DNA of 64,000 nt from Brachypterus glaber (lineage: Eukaryota > Arthropoda > Insecta > Coleoptera > Kateretidae): assembly GCA_958510825.1 (NCBI GenBank), contig OY294051.1, positions 248,001 through 312,000 on the forward strand. Direction: 5' to 3'. Positions within the stretch are counted from its first letter, which is position 1. Every line of letters starts with the position of its first letter. Shown here piece by piece: positions 1 to 12,413 of this stretch. The translations under genes and the position numbers were made by a program. The notes below the pieces were generated by a model, which was given only the letters and a program-made list of their open reading frames with translations, ran no database searches and was not told where the DNA came from.

Positions 1-1521
1 AAACTCTAAAAAAATCGAAATGGAACAGTCGGATTTACGTAATTTGTTCAGGAAAAATTATTGTAGGGTTTACCTACTAATTTTGAAAAAAAGTCCATTA
101 AAAAAGTTAAAGGGTCACAACTTGACGAGAAAATAATGTTTAAAAAATTAACGTCGTCGTAGTTGGTAAGACCAAAATTCTAATATTTTAATGCTTTTTT
201 TGTTTTTTTTTTTAATATTTTTGATTTATTTTGCGTTTGGACTATTTTGGTCAAAAATAAAATTTTCGACAAACAAACACCTCTTCTTGTGGTCAAACAC
301 CCATATTGATGTATTTCAAATATATGAAAACAAACGTTAAAGTTTCAGTTTTTTTTTTCATAACTGAAAAAAAAATTCTGAAACAAAAACAGTCGACAAA
401 ATTGATCGGTATCAAAATTAAAACGGCTTCAGTTGCGTTTAAAGAACAGAACAGGTCACCTAGAAGTTCAAAAAATTTAAACGCGCTCAAAAATTTTGAA
501 AAATAGGTGGCCTAAATATACGTACTATAAAATTATTTATTTATGTTTTAAGTGTAAATTTATTAAAGGTAAGTTTATTTTTTTTTTAATTTTTATTTTT
601 TTTTGCTGGGCACCGCCTTGCAAAACTAGCTATCTAAACATTTTTGAGAACTTTACAGTTGTATTTCCGAGTTGTATAGGCCTTGGCTTGTATGTATTGA
701 TACTAAAACATTATATCTGAAATTTTATACAAATCAATACAGGAATAACGAAGATTTGAAAGATTTAATTATTGTGATAATGACGTCATATGCTAAAATT
801 TCCCTCAACTTATTCCTGGGATGATTTAATTTTTAATTGGTTATATTTCCGAGATTTTCAGTTATAACGTCATGATCTTTCAATTTTAACTAATATATAC
901 TATTTAAAAGAAATAAACCGCTAAAATTTTGCATTTTAAATGCAAGAAAGGTGATTTTCGCAAAAAAATCTGTGTGTGCCAGGGGAAATTTGTAACCACT
1001 ATGACTCAAGAGCGCTTTGAGCTAAACACTTCTTTAAGCTATTTCTTTCCTACCAAAGTTCTCGGCTGGAAATGTTTTTGCTAAAAATCAGGGCGTGGTA
1101 CAGTTAAATATACAGGGTGTCCGAAAACTCTCCTGCCAAATTAAAACCCCATATACCTACTAAACGTGATTTTATTTTAACCTAAATAACCTCCATTCAA
1201 AAAATGCCTCATAAAAAAGCTAGAATAGAATAGAATTTTTTTGGTGCTCGTGTGCAAAAATAATGCGCTTACACAAGTCAAGAGCTGACGTGAAGCCATC
1301 TTTAAAGAGCTGTAGCTCGCTTAGAAAGCACTTTTGGATTAAAGTAATTTAGGTAGTAGGGTTTCCATCGAGGTTTCCATTTAGCAGGAGAGTTTCTGTA
1401 CACCCTGTTTAATATACAGCTGTATACCACTAGTAACACTACTAGTGTTCCTATATTTTTATTGGGAATAGATTTTTTTTATTTTCCATTTTTGTTTGTT
1501 TTAGAAATTATTTATTAAAAA
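1..1521. other. Region upstream of BicC coding sequence
   Basis: AT-rich DNA in which I see no convincing coding exon. It holds a foldback element (1113-1407) and a copy of a dispersed motif (around 1010-1090, core resembling GAACGCTTTGAGCTAAA). A splice acceptor (TTTGTTTGTTTTAG) ends at 1504, so the BicC start codon probably lies in a second exon and a non-coding first exon lies further upstream, not identified here. Confidence 0.5.
1113..1407. mobile_element. MITE-like element with CAGGGTGT termini
   Basis: The left end CAGGGTGTCCGAAAACTCTC matches the reverse complement of the right end (CAGGGTGTACAGAAACTCTC) with few changes, and the pairing continues into CTGC(C/T)AAAT. Termini reading (TA)CAGGGTG are common in insect nonautonomous DNA elements. 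There is no coding capacity. A clean target duplication is not visible. Confidence 0.6.
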
Positions 1522-4500
1522 ATGTCGTGCAACTATCTAAATATCAACTCCAGATTTGATATGAACAAAAACTCCGACACGTTGTCGGAAATCTCCGAAA
1601 GCGGCACCGCCACCTCCGAATGGACTTCCACGTGGGACTCCAGGGAGGAGTTGAGGGACTTCGTCACGAAAATTGGACTCAAAGACGTTTCGGACTTATA
1701 TCAGGACCGGTTTAGGGTGGACAGAAAAAAACTAGAACAAATGCTTACTGGTAAGGACCTGTATAAAATCAGACAGGTTGATTTAAGACATCCATTACTT
1801 GTAAAAAAAATAATTTAAATTGTTTTTGTTACATTGGTTAGTGTAAAATTATATATTCGGGGAACCATAAATTATGGGGACACAGATGTCTTAAATCAGC
1901 CAATATTTATAAATCTTGTAAAAAAATATATATATATTTTTTAAAGCTCCTTGTTCCCTAGTTTTTTTTTTTAACATTTTAGGTGACAATGACGCTCTAA
2001 TTCCTGCTGACGTATTTTTTGCAAAGGTAAATTTTTGTTTATTTTTTTATTTATTTCTATTTATGTCGTTATAAAGATAACAACTTTTTTTATTTTTTTT
2101 TTTCAGATAATGGAAGACACTGATACATATATCACATGGCCCAACAAACTAAAAATTGGGGCCAAATCTAAAAAAGGTGCGTATTTTTTCCTATGTGTTT
2201 TATTTTCCCAGGAAAAATAAATATCGGCTTGCTTCGTGCTAAAATTTCCCACTTGTTACGTAAAGCTAAATATACTTATATAATATTTTTATACTTAAGG
2301 GGCCAAAAATAAAACTTAAAAATAATAAAAAAAGCATGCCTATTTATTTAATTCGTTTATTTTTTTATAGACCCACATGTTAGAATTGCTGGGCGACCTG
2401 AAGACGTTCAAGCTGCCAAGGAAAGAATAATGACTATTTTAGATACCAGAGTAAGTTTATTATACCTTTTTAATTTTTTTGCTTCCGCAATTATTACAAT
2501 TCACATTTACCCCGCTTTACGGTATACTAAAATTTCCTAGTTTATGTTTACCCCACTTTACGGTAATCTTAATTCCAGTGTAACCGTGTCACTATGAAGA
2601 TGGACGTCAGCTATACCGACCATTCCCATATCATTGGAAAAGGCGGCCAAAGTATCAAGCGTGTCATGGAAGAGACCCAATGTCACGTGCACTTTCCGGA
2701 TTCGAACCGGTCGAACCCAACCGAGAAGAGTAATCAGGTGTCCATTTCTGGGGACATTGAGGGGGTGGAGTGTGCTAGGAGTAGGGTTAGGGTAAGTTTG
2801 TAAAAACAAGTAAAACAACAAATTGTAAACAATGCTGAAAACTGATTTTTTTTTCGAAAAAATGTAAAAAATATCCCAGAAAAATCTGTTTGTCTGCTAA
2901 AAAAATATGACTGTCTGTGTATCTGTCTGTCTGTCTGTCGGTCGGTTGTCTCTCTTTATCCACGATAACTTAAGAACGCTTTAGGCTACAGATATAAATT
3001 TTGGTATGCAGATGTATTTTTATATTAGGGGTCGTCCATAAAATACGTCACGCAAATTGACCAAAATTCATACACTTCATAACCCCGTTTATCGCGTTAT
3101 TAAAGGCTGTAGAGATTTTATATTTTGGCTACCCCCCCTAACACCCCCCCTATTGGGGGCGTCTTAGGGGGGACGACCCCTTATCTTGGACAATTTCTTC
3201 CCGCTCATTTGAGACGGATTTGATTTTTTTGTGATTTTGATTCTGATATTTAAATTAACCTTAATTATTTTTCCTTTCCTCAGGAACTAATTCCACTGAT
3301 TTTTGGTTTCGAACTACCAATAATGTCCCAAAACATCGACGGGACGTCTCCTTATCTCATCAAAGTCCAGGAACAGTACAAAGTCCAAGTGATGTTCAAA
3401 ACTAGACCCAAATTGCACGCTACTTTGGTGTTGGTCAAAGGAGTTGAATGGGAGGTGGATCAGGTGAAGCAGGCGACACTTTTGCTTATGGATTATATGT
3501 GTGATAAATTGGCGGTAAGTTAAGAACTCTTTTTGGCAAGGGCGTATCCAGGGGGCCCGAAATCATATATTTTAAGAAAATACTGTATAAATTTGCCTGC
3601 GGTGCTATTTTGATTCGTTTAGTTTAGATTTAAGAAAAAATGTATCGGGACCATATAATTTTCTCATATCCTATGGATGGTTTTCTAATTTCGGATAGTA
3701 GTGTATGTAAGATTCTATCTGCAGAGGTAAAGAGAAAACCTACTTTTGTGTGAAGCCAATATTCAAAATAAATCCGGTCTGTAATATGGTAGAGACTTTT
3801 TCTCTCCCCCTTTGGAAAAAATAAACTGTAATAAAATTGTTTTCATAATTAATCATGGTTCTTTATAATAAGTTGTATTTTGTTAAAAAAAAAAAATATC
3901 AAAAAGTAATGCCGCCTAGTAAATATTGGATAAATTGTTAACGGTGTCCGATATTAAGCGACTTTCCTGTATTTTTTGCAATTTTGGCGAAGGCGCCACT
4001 ACACAAAAAGTTGATTTATTTGTAACTAGGTACTTTTGGGTAATTTTCTTTCGAATGCAAATTAATTTAAACTAACCATCATTAAAAATAAACCTGAATG
4101 AATTATGTTTATCATTTTTTTTTTCACTTTTTAGAGTCAAATTCCAATTCAAATGTCGATGGAAATATCACCCCATCACCACCAAATCGTGTTAGGAAAG
4201 ACCCATTCGAATCTGAAGCAAATAATGCAATACACCAACTGCCAGATCATGTTTCCCGATGCCAGTGACCCTAATATTCCCAGTTTGAAGAAGAGCAATG
4301 TTAATATTACGGGTAACTATTTTTTTTAATTTAAAATTTATTTTTTATTAGGGAAGAACTAATTAATTATAATCTATATTTATAGGAAATATCCATAACG
4401 TGTACAAGGCCAGACAGCTATTAATGGGAAGTCTTCCATTAATAATAATTTTCGACCTTCCGGAGGATACTTCCGGTTTGCAAATCCGACCGGACCAGAT

Positions 4501-7500
4501 CGCCGAAATCCAGACCACTTGCGACCTGGTGATCAATATTCGGCAAAAGGCTAAGCAAAACACCAAGGCTTGTGTGATTAAGGGCATCGAGAGACATGCA
4601 GGTATTTTATAAAATAATACAAATATACAGGGTAATTTAGAAATAGTTGATAAGTTTTACATAAAAAAACTACAGACATAGTTCCTTAAAAAAAGTTCTG
4701 TGAGAGCTAAAAGCCTTCGAAGTTTTAAGTATAAAATAAAAAAATAAATAAAAATCGATTATCCCTTATAATCGATTTTTATGCTGCAGCTGCAGTCAGC
4801 TAACATAGCTTCATGTGAATTAGTTCTTAAAATTTTATTAATCCAAAAAAAAATACTCGGCGTTCCGATGTCCACTCGAGAACGCTTTGAGCTAAAGACT
4901 TTGTGCCATTGGTTCCTTATACATCTGGGATTATTTTTAGTAAAAATCGATTTGGAATAAAAGGTTCAAAAAGGGTAAAAACTGTTAGTATTTTCGATGA
5001 TAAACATTTTTGCACTAAAAAGTTATTTTTTTAAAAGAAATTATGTTTTTTTTTTTAATTTTAGTCAACATCTACAAAGCAAGAAACCTAATCTTAGGCA
5101 TCGACGAACCACCAATTTGCGCCGACATCCCCTCCTCCTACATGCCTCCCATGGGCAACAACACTCTCTCGGCATCCTTCCCCTCCAGCGATTTATTGCC
5201 CACCCCCACTCCGGTTAACCCCAACCCCATGTCCCCCTTGTTGAGTCCTTTGATCTCCTCCAACTGGCAGTATCCTGCCGCGAGTAACGCTACAGCAGCG
5301 CCACCTTTTGTGGGGATGGTGCAACAGCCGCAATTTTTCTATAACGTAATGCAACAGTCGATGGGAAGCAGTGGGTAAGTTAAAAAATATTCAACAATTT
5401 TCAAAATAAAAAAAAATGATTATTTTTTTTATTTCGGTACCATTATTCACAGCGCCTGCGCTGTGAATAGTATATAATGGAATGCGTAGCATTACATATC
5501 TTCATGGCTTGTTTTTTATTAATTTTATTCTAATAAATAATATATTTTTAGGTATAATTCTCTGAGTCAGTATTCCAGCAACCTATCCCTGGAACAAAGT
5601 AGAGAAAACAGCACCTATTCGTCGATTTCTAGCAACAGCCCCATTTCCAGTCCCCTGCGAAGCCCCAGGAACTCCACGTCGCCAAGCTGCTACAGGAATT
5701 TTGTAGAAAGTCCTTCTGAAACAGGCATGGGTAAGAACTATTAAAATTGTTAAAAAATGTAATTAAAAATATTAATTTTTTATTTCAAAAAACGAATAAT
5801 ATTTCTGTAGTTTTATCGTTCAATACATCAGGGGGATCAAAATTCAAAATTCTAATATTTTTTTCAAAACGTTTTTTATAAAACATTTTTTATTATTTTT
5901 TTTTTTCAGATTTGTCTTCATTATTAACCGAACTGAACAACTCCAACTACCAAGCTCAAACCGTAGAAAAAAGGCAAGAGCGACCCAGCTCTTACAGTGA
6001 TTTCGAGAATAAAAGGTTGGCAGGCCTGCGAGCAATGCAATCCCGGCCCAATCCCGGAACCTACAGGGTGGCCACAAATTTGTGGTCCGGGTATGGCATA
6101 AGCCACACTAGCCCAGCCGGATTCGCGGATAAAGTTAAAGGAACGAAGGTTAGTGTATAATATATATTTTTTAAATACAAAAAATATATAATTAACTTAA
6201 GATACCCTGTAGTTATTCACAATGTTAAAATTTTAAATGTTTAAACCAAAATCTACGTTCTACTTAGTACCGTCTATCGGGGATATATCGAACGACATGT
6301 AATTATTTTATTTCTCACGCCATTGCAACTTGTTTGTACTTATCTATATTTTAAAGGTTTTGATGTTATAAGGCCCTTAAAACATCAAAACCCTTAAAAT
6401 ATCAACAGCGGCGTAAAAAAATAAATAATAATATGTCGTACTGTTGTAAGTACGTGCTATTGTGAGATAATGAAGTGTCAGGTTAGAATTTCCCCGACAA
6501 CGTAGCAAAATGTTTTTTCTACTAGGATAATAATCTAAAATATTTTAACAGGAAGACGATATCTGGAAAACGGCTACCACTAAAGCCTCATTGGACTCCT
6601 ATCTCCTCCCATCCACTCCCGTCAACCTCAACACCAGCAACCTGCTAGACCACACTCCCAGCCACGTCATCAACACGGTGACGTCATCGAATTGGACAGA
6701 TTTGCCGGCAGTTTTGACGTCATTAAATCTTGACAGGTATATCGGACTGTTTACCACTCACGAGATCGATCTGACCACTTTTACGACGTTGACAGATCAG
6801 GATTTGGTTGAAATTGGAATCAATACGTTTGGAGCTAGGAGGAAGATGCTTTTGGCTATTTCAGGTAAATACGACTACGCTAATGCTGTGAAATAAAAAA
6901 TTTGGATCTCTTTAATGTTCAGTAAAATAAAAAATAATAAAACAGTGGATTACAACCACAGTCCCAAAAAGGGCTGTGATTAAAACGAAACATTTTTTTT
7001 TCTACGACTGCTTTAGAATGTAAGCAAATACACACACATTTCAAACACAGGATGAATCCATTCTAGCTCTAGATACGGTATGAATATTCCGTATCAAGTG
7101 ATAGAATGAGTGTAGTGCCATCTCTTGTTTATAAAAGTAAAGAAAACTGTAGCAAAATTAGGAAAGACCGCCGCTAGTTTTCTTGTGTATGACAAGGTGG
7201 GTGTGTGAAAATAAAATAACTTTTTTTATTTAAATTTAATAATGATAATCACCCTACAGTAAACGCCTTCGCCAAAATTATAAATAATAAATTAACTTTT
7301 GATTCTCATTCGAAAATATTTAATAATAATAATAAATTTTAATAATGGCTTGCATAATATTGGTGGTACGTAAACATTTTTTCTGTAAAACTTAAAACAT
7401 TTTTTATTCTTTAAATTATTTATTTATTTATATTTTTTCTTTTTCAGAATTAAACAAACGTTCATCCCCTTTTTCTGCCGCTCCAGGAGCCGAAAGGAAG

Positions 7501-7557
7501 AACTCCTCTTCCTCTAATTCAACCCTATCTCATGGCAGCCCTAGTAAAAACTGGTAA
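1522..7557 (+). CDS. BicC: Bicaudal C, KH- and SAM-domain RNA-binding translational regulator
   Basis: Thirteen coding exons: 1522-1750, 1983-2026, 2107-2176, 2371-2450, 2579-2791, 3284-3514, 4135-4312, 4386-4601, 5065-5374, 5552-5730, 5910-6148, 6552-6864, 7448-7557. All phases join, giving 803 aa. Residues about 60-141 form a divergent first KH unit (KIMEDTDTYITWPNKLKIG). The second KH unit starts near residue 142 and carries the GKGG loop at 161-164. A further KH unit around 290-420 has GKTH in place of GXXG. A Ser/Pro/Asn-rich linker follows (about 430-660), then a SAM domain at about 710-768 (SLNLDRYIGLF, FGARRKMLLAIS). By family knowledge BicC binds mRNAs, recruits the CCR4-NOT deadenylase and polymerises through SAM, acting in oogenesis and in epithelia. 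The ATG at 1522 is the first in a long open exon. Drosophila BicC is somewhat longer. Reading past 6864 into intron 12 gives an alternative end, GKYDYANAVK, stopping at 6896. Confidence 0.95.
3028..3180. mobile_element. Short palindromic MITE, family A, in BicC intron 5
   Basis: Starts GGGGTCGTCCATAAAATACG and ends GGACGACCCC, flanked by TTA on both sides (3025-3027 and 3181-3183). A 3-bp TTA target duplication is typical of PIF/Harbinger elements. Related copies or halves lie at 20437, 24805, 37695, 49651, 54437 and 56605. It is non-coding. Confidence 0.75.
5444..5469. repeat. Perfect 12-bp-arm hairpin in BicC intron 9
   Basis: TATTCACAGCGC, two spacer bases, then its exact reverse complement GCGCTGTGAATA. 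The same half-site (CGCTGTGAATAGT) ends dispersed repeats near 34935 and 44780. The flank after it (AATGCGTAGCATTACATATC, in reverse) matches repeat pieces near 34480 and 43510. This looks like two fused repeat termini. Confidence 0.6.
6985..7165 (+). repeat. Dispersed repeat fragment in BicC intron 12
   Basis: Contains CTACGACTGCTTTAGAATGT, a CTCTAGATACGGTATGAATA block and TCTTGTTTATAAAAGTAAAG. The same blocks in the same order recur at 44095-44255, and inverted at 36660-36830, where the repeat continues for about 650 bp. This copy keeps only the terminal 180 bp. Confidence 0.75.
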
Positions 7558-8570
7558 ACAATAATATAATCAAAATATATTTTGTAGTCATTTAAAGAAC
7601 ATTTTTCTTAGTGTATACTGAGTACCTTTAAGGAAAAATATGTTCAAAAGATGGCCTTTCTTATAATTTTAGAGCTAGCTAAAATGTAATATTTATTACG
7701 ATACATACATACCGGATGTATCACCTAAGGTGGATCAGTTGTTTTTGGACTTTTAGCGACATTTTTAATTATTTTTTTACATTTTTTCCTAAAGGTAGTT
7801 GACTGATTATCGAGGACTGAATTTATTATTAATATTTACTATTTCCATATAGGTAATATTTTTGATAGTAATTATTTGATTATAAAAATTGGGAAATACA
7901 AAATTTTGTATTATTAATTTATTATTAGTGGTAATTTTAATTATTAATTATTTATGTATATATGTGGTATTGTGCGTGATAATTTTATATATAAAGGGTA
8001 AGTTTTTTAAAATAACTCAACTGACTGTGCACACTTCAAAATAAAAACTACCTTTTATTAATATATTTTAAATAAATAATAATAATGTTAATTTTTAATA
8101 TTATTAATGTTTAATTTATAAATATCAAAAATAACAAAGGAAACAAGGAAAAACAACGTGTGGTCCAAACCATAAAAAATCTATTATTTCCAATGTTTTA
8201 TGCTTAAAAGCTTTAAAAAACTTGCCCAAATAAATTATAAAAAAATAAAATATTTTGAGGTATGTCTGTTTGTACTCTCCTAGTTTTATTTTAATTATTT
8301 TAATTTTTTATTTTATTTAATAAAACGTCAAATTAAAATTTGCATGTTTTATTGAAATATTTTAATAAAATTTTAAAATAATTAAAAGGGAATTAAGATT
8401 TTAATTATTTATTTGTTGTGATCCGTTTTATTTATTTATAGTTAACGTATATTTTTACAATTTTGTGATCCGTTAAAGATTTTATATTTAGTTAAATTAT
8501 TTATTTTGATAATTAATTGTAATTTTTGTGATAAAAAGTCGGTTTTCACACACAACAATGGTCATGGATA
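7558..8570 (+). other. BicC 3' untranslated and downstream region
   Basis: Very AT-rich sequence after the BicC stop, with no open frame. Several AATAAA-type signals occur. A group around 8225-8255 (AAATAAATT, AAAAATAAAATATT) followed by a T/G-rich stretch is a plausible polyadenylation region, but the true site cannot be fixed from sequence alone. Confidence 0.45.
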
Positions 8571-8991
8571 ACACAGGTTTACAAAAAAAAAGTCAGGACT
8601 ATTTGACCGGACTATGGTATTCCTAGTTATTTTGGCGCCCTGAATCAGATCCCGGGGTCAGTTTTGACCCATCACGTCAGGAAAACGAGATTTCAAGGTC
8701 ATTTGAGGTCAAAATGGTGATTTTTTGGAAGCAGCCCCGCGACAATATCTCAAGCGACCTGTTAACTTCACGGGTAACTGTGTAGGTCTTGAATACTTTC
8801 TGAACGTTGTGATGTTGTCCTGGGGCCGCTCCCAAAAAATCACCATTTTGACCTCCAAATGACCTTGAAATCTCGTTTTCCTGACGTGATGGGGCAAAAC
8901 TGACCCCGGGATCTGATTCAGGGCGCCAAAATACCTAGGAATACCATGGTCCCGTCAAATAGTCATGACTTTTTTTTTTGTAAACCTGTGT
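8571..8991. mobile_element. 421-bp foldback DNA element
   Basis: Begins ACACAGGTTTACAAAAAAAA and ends TTTTTTTTGTAAACCTGTGT. The two arms of about 170 bp (to about 8739 and from about 8821) are nearly exact reverse complements, including the shared CCCCGGG(G/A)TC and GACGTGATGGG blocks, with an 80-bp loop between them. The arms are much richer in GC than the flanks. An open frame of 62 codons on the - strand is a by-product of the arms. Confidence 0.85.
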
Positions 8992-9815
8992 AATTTTTCC
9001 AAAAAGAAATTATTAGTTTTTATTATTTCCTTTACTTTTTTATTATAGATGTTTAAACAATTCCTACATAATGCCGGATCTCATTGTACTCTAGATTTTT
9101 CTCAGTGTAGGTATATTTTACAATTTATAGAAAAATACGCTAGCAATTTTTTTCTTCAAACTGTTTGATTCTTGTTTTTTGTGAAATATGATTTTTGTTA
9201 TAAAAATTAGTAAATTTATCTTTGAATATAAGAATATTTTTTTCGGTGTATTCTAAAAATTTCTTAACTAAATATCTTCATTAAATTATTCTTAAAATGA
9301 CTTACAGAATACACCAAAAAAAAACAAAACAATATTGCTTATTTTTGTTCAAAAATTTTTTGTAAAAATAATTTAACTTCAAGTTATAAAAAATTCGGCA
9401 ATAACTTCGGAAACTTTAAAGTTGTTGAAGTTAATAGAAGTGGCCGTTTTTGACTATTTTTTTGGTAATTAAACGATTTTTAATTATTTTTTATGTAACG
9501 ATATATATTGTAAACAAATGTTTTTATTTATTTAAATTTAAATAATTGATAAAAAATATATTTTTAAAATAAGAAAATTTAAACGTTTGTATTTATTAAA
9601 TTGATTATATTCTATTTATTTATAAGTAATAATATTTATATTTAAATTTAATTTATTATAGTGTAGGTACGCCTTACTTATATATAAGTTTATTATATTT
9701 TTCTATTATATTAAAATTATTTATTTGTCTGTTAGTTAAGTAAATATACATGAAAATAAAAATAAATTATTATTGAATTAAATTTAAAAAATTGTTTTTT
9801 TACATGAAAATATGT

Positions 9816-10148
9816 TTTATCCAATACATACAGATAATAAGACAATTACCAGCTTTATTTTAAATAGATAAACTCAATAATAACCCCCGCGTGGCTTTTA
9901 CTTTATTGAGTGGATAGTTATTTATTTTACCCACTCAACTGTCACTTGTCAAATTATTTTCTTGTAAATGTCATTAAAATTTTTAATAAAAATATGAATT
10001 TCTAAGCTATTTATTGGATAAAACCTTGTATGGCACTCATGGGTAAACCGATACTGCCCTCTCGAAGATAAACCTGCTTGACTGACGCCTCGCAGGTTAA
10101 TTTTCTCATGGGCAATATCTTACTTTACCCACTAGTACCATAAATAAC
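9816..10148 (+). repeat. 330-bp hairpin repeat, copy 1
   Basis: Starts TTTATCCAATACATACAGAT and ends TAGTACCATAAATAAC. Nearly identical copies lie at 42454-42798 and 54643-54978 in the same orientation and at 31711-32029 inverted. The left module ends with ATTGGATAAAAC, inverse to its start. The right module is a nested hairpin around AACCTGC...GCAGGTT and GGGCAATATC. It is non-coding. Confidence 0.85.
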
Positions 10149-11391
10149 AATTTTTTTTTTGGAAAAAATAGATTTTCTTAATCAATAAGTCTAGTTATTT
10201 TTTTAGAAGGAAAAAACATTTTTATTTAAAATAAAATAAAAATGGTACAGTGGAAGTTGGTATTTAAATAAAAAGAATAATTATTTTTACATATATTTTA
10301 CGACTAGATTACATTATTTTTAAATAACACAGCTGGGTATACAAAATATCTCATTTGCAAAAAAAAACAGGGTCAAAAAGACCTATCTCTAATGTATTAA
10401 CAAAGTTTTTAGACGTGTCTTATCAGTACGATTACACAAGAACTATTTGAGCAAAGAACTTTGAATTTAGAACACAGATTGTTTAACTAGTAAATAAACC
10501 TATATTTAAAATTTAAAGTCCTTGGCTTACAAAGTTCTCGAGTTAGCGAACTAACTATTAATTATACATGTACCAGGTACATTGTACCTAGGTAGGCATG
10601 TATAAAATTACTGATTGAATCGAATTCCAAAATAGAAAACAAAAACAGGATACACTTTTTTTAATTTTCTCATATTGGCCAATCAACGGCATATATTTTC
10701 CTGAGTATACACAACTATAGCAGCAACCAACATTTTTAATAATACATATATTACGCATCTATATAAAACATTTTACTATTCCTTAAAACGACTTTTGTTT
10801 GATTAACGCAGTCGTCCCTCCGAAGTGACTGATCGATTTCGTGCTTTTTAGCACTCTTCAGAGCCACATATCGGTAGTAGGGACAACTACGAAAATCAAA
10901 TCCTTTCCATATATCTCTATATAGAGTTTAAAAATCGTTGTAAGGAAAAGCAAAAACAGCTAGCGACATCTACTGCTAAAAGCAGAGACTGGATAAACCT
11001 ATCGATAGTCCAAAAAAGGAAGCAGTTATTGGTTTCAAGAACCTATTGCACGCTGTCGTAAAATGTTTTATATAGATTTTTTAAATTTGTAAATATCAAA
11101 CAATTTAATTTAGTTTATATATTACGCAGTTTATTACAAAAATTATTCGACATGTAGAAAATTTTAGTATTAAAGCACTAAAATTTTCTGCTAGGGTAGT
11201 CTGTTTTATAGTAAATAATTTTTTATGGCTTAACACTTAAAAATTTATAAATCTAGGTGCCCAATTCGTAAACAAGTGGTGCAGATTATCAGTCATTGGC
11301 AGACCCGGACTGAAAACTGTGGCCTCTTAGTGACCCAATAATCAAATAGCTTTTTTTGTGGTTTTGATTTAATTATAAATTACAGTACACG

Positions 11392-11430
11392 GTGATTACA
11401 TCTGTGATTACATCTGTGATTACATCTGTG
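11392..11430 (+). repeat. Three exact 13-bp tandem units
   Basis: GTGATTACATCT-type unit (13 bp) repeated three times head to tail. It starts a short open frame (71 codons) that shows no family resemblance. Confidence 0.8.
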
Positions 11431-12228
11431 GCCACGGCTGATCCATGTCAACACCATACTTTAAATGGTGGCCAAATTTTAGAATTGGCTGTGGTCAATT
11501 TGTCCCAGTCCGCGCCTGATCATTGGTCAAAAAATATAATTAATTCGTTCTATTTATTGTGTAAAAATACTGATCCAAGTGCTTTTCACCCAAATGGACC
11601 CATTTAACAAGCTTTACCTTAAAAGGTAAATAAATTTCCAAATTTTCAAAATAATTTTTCAATTAAAGCCTTTTCTTGGGACACCCCGTAATTTTTCTAA
11701 GCATATTATTATCCTTTATTTTAAAATTTAACTTTTAATAACACCTCTACTGTCATATTTCTGCAACATTACCATTCATAAAATTCTTACTCCATAACAC
11801 CTCTACTCGTATAATCTCTACTCACACCTAACGATTCTTGTTAAATATTTCCACTTCCTACTAAAAAGTCTTCTTTCTTCTCTAGTTATGTAATATTCTA
11901 TTCCTGATAGAGTGGATATGTTATGGAGTAGAGATTCTGAGAGTAGAGATGTTATTCTTCACTTTTAATGATTTCCTAAAATAAATTGAGATCTAATAAG
12001 GCTTTAAAACTAAACAAATATAAATTAAAGTTTTATAAAGTTCTTGATTTATTGTTGCAGTATTTTTGTTGTTTAATAAATTGCTGTATAGTAAAAGTTT
12101 AGAAAAGTTTTATCAAAAATAAACGAACGTTTCTTTGATTTATTTTTAAATAATTTGAATAGAGTCTAAATAATCTTTCTGTTTATGAAAAATCAAGTAG
12201 GTCTTAACATTATTCACCAAGGCACTAA

Positions 12229-12413
12229 AGGGCTGTTCAATAATTATATTACGTCACCGTTTTTTTTTATCTGAAGTTGTTTGACTTCCCCCCCCTCTCC
12301 CATTGCTGTTATTTTGTCATATAAAACTGGAACACTTTATATGGGCCGTCACTTTTAGCTAAACACTTTCCCCCCCTAGGCCTAGGTCGGTGACATAATT
12401 ATTGAACAGCCCC
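12229..12413. mobile_element. PIF/Harbinger-like MITE
   Basis: Ends AGGGCTGTTCAATAATTATA and the inverse ATAATTATTGAACAGCCCC, flanked on both sides by TAA (12226-12228 and 12414-12416). The inner part has C-rich runs. The TWA target duplication and GGG(G)CTGTT termini fit Harbinger-type elements. There is no coding sequence. Confidence 0.8.
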
